A stretch of DNA of 64,000 nucleotides. Origin: Saururus chinensis. Lineage: Eukaryota; Streptophyta; Magnoliopsida; Piperales; Saururaceae. The position numbers and the translations under genes were made by a program. Below are positions 1-11,600 of this stretch, piece by piece. The stretch's first letter is position 1; the number at the start of each line of letters is the position of its first letter. The notes below the pieces were generated by a model. The model did no database searches. It was given only the letters and a program-made list of their open reading frames with translations, and was not told the origin of the DNA. The DNA lies in the NCBI GenBank assembly GCA_035235625.1, contig CP141140.1:9568685-9632684 (forward strand), read 5' to 3'.

Positions 1-703
1 TTAAGTTCGTTACATCACCTTCAACCTCTGGACGAGAGGAATTGCAGAGAGTGACGCGGAAATTGAAGATGAATCGAGAGTTGATGAGCCTTGTCATCAG
101 CCACCTCAACATGAGACACGTCCTCAAAACAATTTATTCATAATACGGTATAAAAGGAGAAGACATCATCAAATCGAGGGACGGATTTTTGAATTCAATT
201 TTTCACATTCTGAAGAGCGAAGATGCCGCGAGGGTTTCGAAGCTATTCAAAGGATTTCAAATCTGAAGCTTTGGAAGATTCGTTGATCGCCTGGTTTTAG
301 AGTTAGCGAAGATCGCTCCTAGCCAAGCAAATCCGAAGCTCCAATGAAGATCGATAAGTGTTTCTAGCTCTAAATCAATATCCGTCATTTTGAGCTAACT
401 GTTGAGTTGTAATTGAGCTCGTTCTTCGAGTTGATTGATTGAAGTGAAAAGTTACGGTTAACAGAAAATTGAAGTTGATGTATGTCGTGTATTTAGCTGA
501 ACTGGATTATTTCTGTGCATGTGAATTCTCGTTCTCATAATCAAAGGAATTATTCATTGTCTATGTGAAATTTGTAATTGAACGATTCAATTTACATTGC
601 TGTAATAGAATTCAGTTACTTGAATATCAGAAATCATTGTTTGCATTTGAACTCTGGATTTGTCTGCGAAGATATAAATCTTTGATATTACATTGCTGCT
701 ACA
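1..703 (+). mobile_element. Partial 5' LTR of a Ty3/gypsy retrotransposon
   Basis: The stretch ends just before a primer-binding-site-like sequence and a gag-like region, as a 5' LTR should. A TATA box (TATAAAA at 149-155) lies where an LTR promoter is expected, followed by a long AT-rich untranslated stretch without open frames. The left end of the LTR is outside the window, so no target-site duplication can be checked. The right boundary is taken at the last CA before the primer site and may be off by a few bases. Confidence 0.5.
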
Positions 704-710
704 TCATTTT

Positions 711-724
711 TGGTATCAAAGTTG
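711..724 (+). other. Retrotransposon primer binding site (tRNA-iMet type)
   Basis: The sequence TGGTATCAAAG closely matches the TGGTATCAGAGC site complementary to initiator tRNA-Met that most plant LTR retrotransposons use. It sits a few bases after the presumed LTR end and about 40 bases before the gag start. Confidence 0.5.
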
Positions 725-751
725 TAGTTTATCTTGGACATTGAGAAAACT

Positions 752-1980
752 ATGGCCGAAGAACACGAAGCTGAAGAAAAGTGTAGGAAATGTTTGTGCA
801 AATGATGAGAATGCAACAACAAAATCATTTGCAATTAATGCAGGTCCTTACTCAAGGACAAGCTCATGTTGGAGAAAATGTGAATGCTGTAAACATAAAT
901 GGGGGAAGAAGAAGAGGTGGCAGAAGAGGTCAAGGAAATGTTAATTTATAGGAACCTCAACAACCTATAATGCTATTAACAGGATCAGTTTGCAAAACCT
1001 CAACACAGACAGTTTGTGGATGATGATAAGTCTAGTGAAGAGGATTATGAAAATCCAAATCTACAATTTAGAGATGACTATTTTAAACCCAAGCTTGATT
1101 TGCCGACGTTTGGAGGCCAAATGCATGTGGAAGAATTCTTAGACTGGATGAATGATGTTGAAAAATATTTTGACTGTCTTGATGTTCCAAAACATAAAAA
1201 AGTTAAATTGGTGTTATGCAAGCTCAAAAGTGGAGCTTCCGCTAGGTGGGATCAACTGCAAATGGAGAGAAATAGACAAGGTAAATAACCAATAAAAAGT
1301 TGGAGCCGAATGAGGCAAATGCTGAGAGCTAGATTTCTTCCACCTGACTATGAGTAGTTTTTATTTCAAAATTATCAAATTGTAAACAAGGAGGAAATTC
1401 AATTTCTGATTATATTGAAACATTCCAAAGGTTGGGAGTAAGAAACAATCTCCGTAAGACAAAAGGATAGCAAATTCAGAGATTTATTGAAGGACTAAAG
1501 TACTCTATTAGAGATAGAGTTACTGTTACTCTTGTGTACACCATGAATGATGCTTACCAGTTGGCAATCAGAGCTGAAAAATATTGGTCTAATACCTTCA
1601 ACAAAGTAAATAACAATTCAAAGTATCAAAGAAATGATTCAGGATTTCAGAAGAGTAAAGAAGTTCCAAAAGAGACAAATAGTTCAAAAGGGAAGAATAT
1701 TGAACCAGTTGTAGCAACTAGAAGTTCTAGTAGATTTCAAGAGAAGAGAGCTTCAACTTTTTATACCAACAACTCCTAGAAAGTGTTATAGGTGTTTACA
1801 GCCATATCATTTTTCAAACCAATGTTCAGTACCTAAGAAAGATTTACCTAAGTATAGGAAGACTAATGCAATGGTGAGCCATAATAATGAAGAAGCTGAC
1901 CATTCTCAAGAGGAACATAAACCAACACAGGATGAAAAAGAAATTGAAGAGGTACAAGAAGATGAAGGTTTCGACTATGA
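752..1980 (+). pseudogene. Broken Ty3/gypsy gag (capsid and zinc knuckle)
   Basis: Gag packages retrotransposon RNA into virus-like particles. The capsid region is clear at 1016-1288 (the PKLDLPTFGG start and the MNDVEKYFD and GASARWDQL blocks of plant Ty3/gypsy Gag). It continues past a stop into the retrotransposon-gag stretch around 1300-1600 (RARFLPPDYE, DYIETFQRLG, RFIEGLKYSIRDRV). A CCHC zinc knuckle (CYRCLQPYHFSNQC) is at 1784-1825. Stop codons and frameshifts near 790, 1286, 1354 and 1470 show it is dead. After an acidic tail it runs straight into copia-derived LTR sequence near 1980, with no protease or polymerase of its own, so the gypsy element is truncated at that junction. Confidence 0.8.
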
Positions 1981-1983
1981 TGG

Positions 1984-2206
1984 TATGGGCCACGGGGTCC
2001 AAGGGTGGTGGGGGCGGTTGCGCCGACCCCACATGTGTCATCATTACACTAATTTGATTAGGACCCACCAACATCCCACATGTACATTAGACATACGACT
2101 AGGTTGTGCATTAACATGTTGTGGGGACTAGTTGCGTGAATTATGTGTTGAGGGTAGGACCCGTGGTTACCGAGGGGTCGATCCTGTCGCAGGCTTGGCC
2201 GAGTGC
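1984..2206 (+). mobile_element. Fragment of Ty1/copia LTR (5' copy)
   Basis: About 215 bases here repeat, with scattered substitutions, the sequence at about 6249-6460, which belongs to the copia 3' LTR. Shared blocks include CCAAGGGTGGTGGGGGC and CATACGACTAGGTTGTGC. The copy is cut on both sides: the left edge abuts gypsy gag and the right edge abuts copia reverse transcriptase. A large internal deletion has therefore removed the rest of the LTR, gag, protease and integrase. Confidence 0.75.
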
Positions 2207-2209
2207 AGG

Positions 2210-4075
2210 GGGTTTATAGATAAGTACAAGGCGATATTAATAGCCAAGGGGTTCACCCAAGTATATGGGATAGACTTTAAAGAGTCTCTTAGCATACGTT
2301 GCTTACTATAATTTAAAGCTGCACCAAATGGATGTAAAGACTACATTCTTAAATAGAGATTTGGAGGAGGAGATTTATATAGAATAACCGAAGGGTTTCA
2401 TAGTTTCTGGAGAAGAATACAAGGTGTGCAAGCTCATAAAATCATTATATGGCTTAAAACAATCTCCCAAGCAATAGTACTTCACTTTTCACAAGGTGAT
2501 TAGTGAGTATGGGTTCATAGTGAACGAACACAATCATTGTGTTTATACCTTTCGAGATGGGGCTAGGTATATGATGTTGTCATTGTATATAGACGACATA
2601 CTCTTGATGGGGAATGACCTAAGTATGACAGTCAGTTTAAAGGAATGACTCAAAACCTAATTTGAGATGAAAGACATGTGTGAGACATCCTTCATCCTTG
2701 GGATGAAAATTGATAGAGATAGAAAAGTTAGGAAGTTTAGTATATCTCAAGAGTCATACATAGAAAGCGTTCTCAAACGCTTCAATATCATTGGTTGGAA
2801 AACCATTGAGTCCCCTATTTACAAGGGTATGGTGTTGTCTAAGAGTATGACTCCTTGGACTGAGGAAGACCAACTCTGGATGGAGTCAGTGCCATGTGCA
2901 CAGGCTATTGGCAGCTTGATGTATGTCATGACCTGTACACAACTTGATTTGAGTTTTGTGGTAAGCTTGTTAAGCTATTACCAAGCAGACCCTGGTCTTC
3001 AGCACTCGCAAGCGGTGAAAAGGGTATTTCACTACCTATTAGGGTCTAAGAGTTTAAAACTCACCTATCAGGCAGAAAGTCTATCATTGGGACTATGCAA
3101 GGGATCCAGATAATAGGAAATCCACAGCCGGATATGTCTTTATGTTTGGATGCGGGGCTATATCGCGGGCAAGCAAGAAATAGAAAAGTGTTTATAAGTC
3201 TACGATAGAAGCTGACTTTTATGCATGCAATATTGCAACTTCCCAGTCAGTATGGATAAAGGAGTTTCTAGCAAGATTGGGGCTAGAAGTAGGGGTGTAA
3301 ATAACATCTGTTTGTCCGGTGTCCGTCCGTGTTCGTGTCAGTTTGCACTAAAATGGACAATATTATTTTTTGTCCATCCCAAGTATGGACGGACATGGAC
3401 AAGGGTTAGCCATGTCCGTAGTTGTCCATGTCAGTAGCCGTCCATGTCCACCAACTATATATTTTATTATTTTTATTTTTATTTTATATTAAATTACTAA
3501 CTTATGTCACATAGTTAATCTTCATAACAAGATTGTAAAAAATATGTATTATACTCTCACATGTCTTCTATAATATTATTATTTATTTATTTATTATATT
3601 TGACTATCTTATTATTATAAGTTATTTTTTAATTAATTTTTTACTAACCGCCCTTAATTTGAGAACAAAGTAGTATATGTTAAACTTTCACCTTTATTCC
3701 GTCCGTGTCTGTCATGGACAAAAACAGACAGACAAGCACATGGTCTGCATAAAAATGGACGGATGCGGACATCCCTAGCTAGAAGGCTGGATTGATGCCC
3801 ATCTTCAGATGTATTGTGATAATTTGGCAACAGTGTCGACACTCAAGAATGGGGAGATCAGTGCTAGGGGTAAGCACATGAGGTGCATTACTATTACATC
3901 TTCGACATGCTACAGAGGGGAAAATTGATTATGAGTCATCTTCCTACTACTGAGATGTTGGTTGATCCATTCACTAAGGCATTAATGACGGATCTATTTT
4001 CTAAGCACGCTCATAGCATTGGTCTTCGACAAGACTAGTGCAAGTCATTGTTGGACCATATGATCCCTTCACCCA
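2210..4075 (+). pseudogene. Ty1/copia polyprotein remnant (reverse transcriptase and RNase H)
   Basis: Broken copia Pol. In order I see the KAILIAKGFTQVYGIDF start of the copia reverse transcriptase, the catalytic YIDD motif (SLYIDDILLMGND near 2585), an open stretch at 2667-3113 with the copia connection region (CAQAIGSLMYVMTCTQLD), and RNase H parts (EADFYACNIATSQSVWIKEFL, and after a break the VDPFTKAL end near 3965). Internal stops and frameshifts are frequent. RNase H is split by the hAT MITE at 3290-3777. The polypurine tract (about 4078-4085) and the 3' LTR follow directly, confirming the + orientation. Confidence 0.85.
3290..3777. mobile_element. Non-autonomous hAT element (MITE), 488 bp
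   Basis: Termini TAGGGGTGTAAA and (reverse complement) TAGGGATGTCCG form imperfect hAT-type inverted repeats. The element is flanked by a perfect 8-bp target-site duplication GCTAGAAG (3282-3289 and 3778-3785), the hAT length. The interior has no coding capacity and is rich in GTCCGTCC/GGACGGAC words that recur in inverted orientation near both ends. It interrupts the RNase H region of the copia remnant, so it inserted later. Confidence 0.9.
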
Positions 4076-4656
4076 TAGTGGGGGATGTTAGACCATGGTA
4101 TGGGTTCGGGCCTAGTTTGGTCTAACGTTTCATGGGGTCCAAGTGTAACGACCCGCCCGAGCCGGGCCCACAAAATCACTAATAGAAATTTTCTCTTTTC
4201 TTTGAGCCAGGAATCAACATCTGTGTGCGAGAGGTACAACGTTCATCTACGCACTATGGAGCTTTAAGGCTTCCCTGTACGTAGACTCAGATTATAACGA
4301 ACGTATACACACAACAGAGCTTTACAGTTTGCCGTGTGTAAATCAAAACATATATTTATAGTTAATTTGGATCGGACCAATGTTGTCTTACTGTTGGTTG
4401 CCTACATACATATTGGATATTATTCCAACACGATCGGATCCGAACGTAGTTCTGTCTAATGGCTACTACATACAACAAACATCATAAAATCATATACATA
4501 TAACGTATCTCCGAATATTTAATTGGAAGTATACAGAAACTCGTCATATATCGGAGTTAAGCGAAAGTTAACAAATTAACATAATCGTACATCTCGTTTT
4601 ACCATAGAGCCGGATCAAAATCACATTACATGTCTCGCTCTACCCTAGAGCGAGAC

Positions 4657-5001
4657 AACACACATCATGAGCACACATCATGACATATAAGCACACATCA
4701 TGGCATATAAGTACATATCATGGCATACAAGTACACATCATGGCATATAAGTACACATCATGGCATATGAGCATACATTATGGCATATCAGTACACATCA
4801 TGGCATATGAGCATACATTATGGCATATCAGTACACATCATGGCATATGAGCACACAACATGGCATATGAGTACACATCACAGCATATAAGTACACATAA
4901 TGGAATATGAGCATATATCATGGCATATAAGTACACATCATGGCATATGAGCACTTATCATGGCATATAGACACATACATGGCATATAGGTACATAGCAC
5001 A
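4657..5001 (+). repeat. 20-bp minisatellite, about 16-17 copies
   Basis: Degenerate tandem copies of GTACACATCATGGCATATRA. The period stays at 20 bases through most of the block and drifts at the right edge. It lies wholly inside the 2.1-kb solo LTR. Confidence 0.9.
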
Positions 5002-5158
5002 GCAACACATATAAATCGTAGCATAACACACATGTCATTCTATAATTATAACAGAAGATTAGAAATTCTTACTTCCTTCATAACTCGTACGGCATCGGTA
5101 TGTATGGACAGAACTCCGTCTTGCTCCAGGTCTCTTTCTCATTCCGGTGTTTGAGAAA

Positions 5159-5670
5159 ACAGGCAGGGCCTCTTCTTGTCTCAGAGCATTTTCTCTTGAT
5201 ATGGTTGCCAACTCAGAAAATGGAGCCCTCCATCATGTAGAACCTACTCGATTTAGTCAAGAACGCCTCTTGAATCGACTAAATCGGGGTTAGGATGGTC
5301 AGAAATAGAGAAAATGAAGTTGGCCGGTACGGGTAGAACCTCTCCTTGTCTTTGGGTGTTTCCTCTCCATACGATTGCCAACTTAGAAAATGAAACCCTC
5401 CATCGCGTAGAACATACTCAATTTAGTTAAGAACGGCTCTTGAATCAACTAAATCGGAGTTGGGATGCTCAAGAATGGAGAAAAAGAAGTTTGTCGGTGC
5501 TTGAGGATAACGGGCAGAACCTCTCCTTATCTTGGGGCATTTCCTCCTTATATGGACTCCAAATCAAAGAAAGGACCCCTCCATCACATAGAACACGCTC
5601 GATTTAGTAGGAAACGGGTCTTGAATGGCCTTAATCGGCCTCAGAACGGTCAGAAACAGAGGAAAGGAAA
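5159..5670 (+). repeat. Three tandem copies of a ~170-bp unit
   Basis: Copies start near 5159, 5330 and 5511. Each contains, in order, CAGRRCCTCTYCTTGTCT, a TTTCYTC block, GCCAACT-AGAAAATG, CCCTCCATCRYGTAGAAC, ATTTAGT-AAGAACG and TTGAATCRACTAAATCGG. Divergence between copies is moderate, so the duplication is old. Confidence 0.8.
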
Positions 5671-6873
5671 ATATGCCCGAAAAACAGAATGAATGGGGGT
5701 TTTATAGACCCCCGGCGCGCTGAAACCGCCGCTGTTTCGGCGGCGGCACCCACCGAAAATGCACACGGCGCACTTCGCGCCCGCATAACTGTGGCGCGTG
5801 CATCCCACATCCGCCCGCGCAGCGGGGCTCCAGATGCGCGCTGCGGGGCGCCAGATGCGCGCTGCGGCGAGCCAGCCGCGCGCCGCCAATTTCTTTTTTT
5901 ATTTAAATACAAATCTTCAAACATGCGTATCTTCCTACCCTGGATTCGGATTCGCACGTTCTAGGTACCGTTGGACTCGTATCGACGAGCCCTTCAATAC
6001 CAACCCACTTAAAGTAATAAATTGTGATCTTTCTAAGTGGGTCCTACTAATATTACACGTTTATCGAAAGTCGTAACTTTCGGTCCCGACCTCCGTTTTG
6101 CCCGTTCTTTGAATCGTTATGCTCGTTTATTTGAGCTCTTCTCAAATATGAAGGTTTTAACGGTTAAAACCATCTAAAATTTATTACAAAAATTACTAAT
6201 TACCTCTAACCTCATTGGTTAGACATAATCGAAAAGCGGGGTGTTATACCAAGGGTGGTGGGGGCAGTCACGCCGACCCCACATGTGTCATCGTTATACT
6301 AATTCGATTGTAACCCACCAACATCACACATGTACACTAGGCATACGACTAGGTTGTGCATTAACACGTTTGTGGGGCCCAGTTGCGCGAATTATGTTTT
6401 GAAGGTGGGACGTGTGGTTAGCGAGAGATCGACCATGTCGCAGGCTTAGCCCTTTGCAGACTCTAAGAGATAGAGCCCGTTCCCGTTGTGTTTGAACCTC
6501 AAGAGAAACTAGAAGGAATTGAAACAAATAAGTACATATAGTAAAGCCCACAATTAGGCCCGCCTAAAAGAGGAAACAAGAGGGTATTTAAGAGAGAGCA
6601 AGAGAGGAGAAAGCCCTAGCCAATGGCCGCCTCACTCTCTTCCTCCTCTCTCCCAATTGCCGCCCATCTCTCATACACACTTGGTTCGTCCTGCACATAG
6701 AAGGGAGAATCCTTGCTGCTAGCCACCCCAATTCTCCCCTCTAATTGGTCTCTTTGGCTGGCTGAAAGGAGGAGAAGACTCCCCTCCTTGGTTGGATCAT
6801 GGAGGCTGATTCAAGGGCTGGTTCTTGCTGTGATTTCTTCAATCTAAGCGGTGGTTTGTAAGGAATCAACACA

Positions 6874-7967
6874 AAAGGTAATCATCTTCTTCTACTTGTT
6901 TGTTCTTGTGATTGGCGTGTAAGGGTTGATCTCTTGGAGGGCATGCAAGGGCTAGACAACCCAAGTTAGTATGTATTTAATCCAATTTGCTTCTTATGTT
7001 TACATTAATCTTTGAATAGATATGGTTTATTGCTAATTGATTGAGTATTATGCATAATTACTTGTAGATTGAATTAAAAATTAATTTTTATTGGTATGTC
7101 ACCCCGTCCCACTGTGCTTCCACCGGTCAGGCCACTCAACATTTTACTTAGTACAGTAAACTTAGAAGTGAAAATATAACTAGCTGTTGCGAGTTGGGCA
7201 AAGTTTGCATTCCTTGGCATGTCAATCAGATTTCCCATGGACAAACCACATGCTGGGCATCTCGGCCTCAACCTTCTGTTCTGTGATTTTCTGGGGCCGC
7301 ATATGTCTTACTCGTATTCATGGCGAGCGTGGAGGTGAAAAACGGTGCTTCAATTTCTACTTTACCCAGCCAAATCTGATATCGCTACATTTTAGCTTGT
7401 AAATCAGGGTTTCATCAAGATGGGATCAGGGGTAAGAACTTGCCATTTCGTTTCTTCACATGAATTTATGCCATCAATTTGATTCTCATAAGAGTTGGTG
7501 GCAATCATTCCACGAGACGGTTATTTTCCATGGACAAAACCATGAGTAGATTTTAACATTTTTATTTCTGACAGACAAGATTAATGCGATTTAATTGATT
7601 TAGGAGTACTGCTTCAAGACATCAAAGGATACGTTTTGCCAGCCAAAATTGAAGGAGCGTGCACAACTAAATATCTATTCATCTCTCATCGGATACTACA
7701 TATATTCATCAAAAGTTTAAAATCAATCAGACAATAAGATAATTACTCGCTGTTGTGAAGATTAAAATGCTGATTTATAGCCATCTATAACTATAAGGTC
7801 GTCATCATCCAACAACAATTTAAGACGACAATGAACAAAAGGCGGGTGAAATGTCAGGCAGCAAAACACTGCATAAGAATAACCTAATTAACGAAAAAAA
7901 ATCCCTAACAAGAATCATATATATAGCCACAACTACTAGTACTACTACTTTGCTGCTGCTGCTCAAT
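6874..7967. other. Intergenic, no gene seen
   Basis: This lies between the copia 3' LTR and the 3' end of the phytocyanin gene. It is AT-rich with no coding pattern longer than short random frames, and the right end is probably the untranslated tail of the minus-strand phytocyanin gene. A short CTACTACTA/CTGCTG run (about 7935-7960) lies just downstream of its stop codon. Confidence 0.6.
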
Positions 7968-8649
7968 TCAGAAAGTCATAGGAAGCGCTATGAGGCCCAG
8001 CAGGATAGCCAGAAGATAGGCACCACCAGCGGTCACTTTAATGCTCGAACTAGGAAAAGCAGATGGGCCCTCTCCACCCTTTCCGCCGGACCCTCCTGAT
8101 GGCGAGGGGGCCATTGCAGGGCTGATCATTATCTCAGATTGCCCCATTACTTGGACAATTAACTTCTGGCCAGACTTGCAGTGCTTGATATTTCCGCTGA
8201 TGAAGTAAAAGAAACCAAAACGGTCGAATTTGAAGATGGTGTCTCCATCTTGATACTTGGAGAGTGGGTTTGTAGTGTTGCAGTCGCTGTAATCTTCCGG
8301 TTCCACGACCAGCACCGAGTCATTACTGTACTTAAAATCTAGTGATGAAAAAGCAAAACACAAGATAAAGAGATGAAAGTCATTTTCTCTGTAAGGCTAA
8401 CAACACTGAAAAACTTGTAGTGCTAAAGAAGTAGATTTGCTTACACAGTGAATCACCAATGTGGAATCGATTTCTGACTGCCCAGTCGTTGTATTCAGTC
8501 TCGTTTGAATCGGGCACTATCCAACCTCTAGAGCCACCCACTCGGAACAGCAGGGAAGGCTCGGCCAAACCCGTAACGGACATCATCAGCATGCAAGAGA
8601 CGAACATGAGTTTGCTCCAGTGTGTCTTCGAGTGAGAAGCCATTGTCAT
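7968..8649 (-). CDS. Early nodulin-like protein (phytocyanin domain, GPI-anchored)
   Basis: Two exons on the minus strand, 8649-8445 and 8338-7968, joined across a GT-AG intron, give 191 residues. An N-terminal signal peptide (hydrophobic FVSCMLMMSVTGLA, residues ~15-28) is followed by a plastocyanin-like domain (FRVGGSRGWIVP, YNDWAVRNRFHIGDSLYFKY, then DCNTTNPLSKYQDGDT and FFYFISGNIKHCKSGQKL). A Pro/Ser/Gly-rich linker leads to a C-terminal hydrophobic tail typical of GPI attachment. The domain keeps two cysteines for a disulfide, but the first copper-binding His position (YSNDSVLVV) is not His, as in the ENODL class that does not bind copper. It should act at the outer face of the plasma membrane; the precise role is unknown. 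The intron sits at the usual phytocyanin place (SLY|FK). A second Met two codons later (8643) is an alternative start. Confidence 0.92.
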
Positions 8650-11600
8650 CGGAGCACTTTGAAAGGGGGCGAGAACTTGGGATCAAAACAAGTTTGATAT
8701 CGGAGGGAGAGCAAACGACGTGGGGACTTGAAGATACGAGTAGGCTAAGCATCTTATACATGCAGGACTTGCATGATCGAGGTTGAGGGAGGAAGTGGGG
8801 TGGTGTGGAGGTTGAAAGCAGTTACCAAAGCGGGGAGCACGCGGCAAGACATGACTTTGTAGTGTTAGAGACGCGAGAGCTGGAGATTGGAGGGGGCTGG
8901 CGGAGGAAGTAGTTATGAGCCTTTTAGAGTGGGATAGTCAGGTAGTTTTTACGTACTTGTTTGAATAGGTCAAATGATACCCAACATCGCAACTGTGTGG
9001 ACCTATCGGTTTTGATGGTTTCCACGTTGCAGTCATCTTACGGCCTTTGTTCGGAGAACCAGGCATCCAACAGTTTGGAGTCTTGGGATGGTCATTGGTT
9101 AGCGGGGTTTTCACCTCATTCAGAGACCGGTTTATATGAGTTTGGATTTTAATCTAATAGTAGTGCGCATAATTTATGAGACAAATTGGTTTATATGTTC
9201 ATATAAATTTTTTTCTCATTCTTTAATAAAACATAATGTGGAAGTTCTTAATAAATGTAAAAGGGCAACCACCAATGCCAGATTAATAGCCTTAGATTAT
9301 AATATGACGAATTTGAATTATTCACCCGCCCTCTTTATAAATAAGAAGTATCTGATACAGACTCAAGTTGACCTAAAATATATGTTCATGCTAACTTTTT
9401 TCTATTTATAATTTTTTAAAAATAAAAGAATAAAAAAAGACACAACTATACTAGTAAAAAGAAAATAAAGCAAGATAAAAGAGGAGCCCGCTAAAAATAC
9501 CCAGGCCACGCGAAGCCAATATACACAAAAGTATACATAGGCAGAGAATAGATATACATTAGTGGGGTTCCATTTATCATTCAAGAAAAACTTAAACATT
9601 CAACACCAACAACTACACCCTTTGATGAAGCTCGATCACATGAAAAACTTGAAACACAACATGTGTCCAATACCTCTGTGGTGGACCTTGAACCTATATA
9701 CTTATTAGAATTGATTTAGCCTATAATCTACGCAACGGTTAGATCTTTGCAAGGAATATAAACAAGCAAAAAACACAATAAATAAAGAGATTAGATAGTA
9801 CATAAGGGTTTATGTGGTTCAGTAATAGTGCCTACGTCTAAGAGATTACATAATTCTATTATTTATAAAGAGAATAATTATAAAATAGTTACAAGCTTCT
9901 CAAACCTCTTTAACGGCCAATAACCTAGTCTTAAAGAAGAGAAAGATACTTTTATACCCCATAAGTATTTACAAGTTCGTATATCCAACTAGCAAATTAA
10001 GAAGAAACTAAATTGGGGCATTCTAGAATCTTGCACATCAATCAATCAATCGTTAAGTACGGGCAATCAATCATTTTTCACATTAGATGCTTCTAGTCCC
10101 ACAAATGATCGATCACTTCTAAATGCCGATTAATTGCTAACTCTCAATTTCATTTCCAATATAACAAAATCAGCTACCGATCAATCACTATGAAATATGA
10201 TCAATTGTTTCATATCATATTTCCATGAAGATGGGCCGATCAATTGCTATAACATAGTAATCAATCGCTCAATCTAATTTTATCTTTCATAACTCACAAA
10301 ACCTACACTCAATGACAATATTTAGTTTGGGGTTAGTCAAATGCCAATTGAAAAGAAAAGGTCGATTGGATCAACAACTTCCACATGAAAAGTGGAATGC
10401 TATGGCTGTTCACACTTCACAAGGAACAACCATAATTGACGTAAGCAGAGACAATAATTGAAGAAGTAGATACACGCCCGCCCACCATGATTTTTAGACC
10501 TCGACTCCTATACTTGAAGAGCTAAGAAAGCTCACCTACGGCTGGACCTCTACCCGTCCAAAGAAAGGACGAAGCACACCCCCCCTCCTCTAAGGAGGAG
10601 ACGGGGCAACTGTAGACTTCTATATGGTTGGATGCTTATTCAAGTTAAGTCTCTAATATGGCATCGATTTTATTGTACGCGGTTCCCAACATCCTCAAAT
10701 TATCTTCACATTTATGCAACATAATTATACAAAAATACTTTCTTCGTCTATGAAAGATCGTAGAGTTGAAACTGGGCCTGCCGAATTGGGCTGGAGCTGG
10801 CTTTGGCCCTAGAATTAAGCGAAGGAAACCAAATGTCTATCCATTAAATGGTCAAAACTTGCTTCCATGAGATAAAAGTAATTTTCGCTGTATTGAATAA
10901 CAAGACTAGACAACCAACAAATAAGCGTGAATATAATGTCCAGATGGAAGCAATTCTAACCAACACGGCAGTTAGCATGTTTGATTGGAGTATAGGCGAA
11001 CTTCTACCATGGCCTCTTCAAGTAATTTTCACTTTCTAATATTTTCTGGGCAGATATAATGTCCAGTTTGAACAAGCTTGTATCTGATAATGCAACAATA
11101 TCCTATATAATTAGAAAGGATGCTGGGCCGGTGAGTTGGAAGGCCAGACCCCAGCAGTAGGAAACTGGCAAACAACCTGCTATTTTATGCACACAATGCA
11201 CGATGTTAGGGAACTAACAGGCTTTATTATTATTGCACAAAAGGCTGAATTTGTTACTCTGCAGCAGTTGCATAATCTCATGATACTGGGGAAGAAATTC
11301 AGTTGAATGTGTTCTTATCAATTTTACTTCTTTTAGTACAATAATCTTCCTGTTTCTTTAAGATGCTTATCTCAGTAAATTCTCATGAATTCACCAACAG
11401 CCGTTAATCATATTTCATACTGTTAACAGCGAATTGTCTTTTACAAATTTAAATGCACATGCCGGTTTCTAGTATTTGTACACACAGAAAGAAACAAGAT
11501 TTTTTTACTCAATAAATAGTGCAATGTGTTTCCGACTTTCCGTGCAAATAAGAACAATAATTTAGTAACGTTTACCGTATCTGACAGCTAGACAAACGTC

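Larger units (their letters stand above)
4144..6248 (+). mobile_element. Solo LTR, 2,105 bp, nested in copia LTR
   Basis: It starts TGTAACGACCC and ends GGGGTGTTATA (the final CA mutated to TA), flanked by a perfect 5-bp duplication CCAAG (4139-4143 and 6249-6253). No retroviral protein sequence lies between the ends. TG..CA-type ends plus a 5-bp duplication fit a solo LTR left by LTR-LTR recombination. Inside are two tandem-repeat blocks, a TTTTATAG TATA-like box near 5700, and a GC-rich segment (about 5705-5890) with GCGCGCTGCGG-like short repeats. The ends resemble those of the other two solo LTRs in this window. The long LTR would suit long-LTR chromoviruses (Tekay/Del type), but that is inference. 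Confidence 0.85.
4086..6873 (+). mobile_element. Ty1/copia 3' LTR, split by a nested solo LTR
   Basis: It begins TGTTAGACC right after a G-rich polypurine tract (about 4078-4085) at the end of the copia polyprotein. Removing the nested insertion (4144-6248 plus one 5-bp duplication) leaves an LTR of roughly 0.68 kb. It has a TATA-like TATTTAAG at 6585-6592, pyrimidine-rich leader sequence, and an end near ATCAACACA. Part of it is repeated at 1984-2206. The exact right end is uncertain because the left part of the element is deleted and no flanking duplication can be compared. Confidence 0.7.

Noticed and set aside
5631-5964. Overlapping Ala/Arg-rich frames on both strands
   Set aside because: GC-rich repeat segment of the 2.1-kb solo LTR; low-complexity translations.
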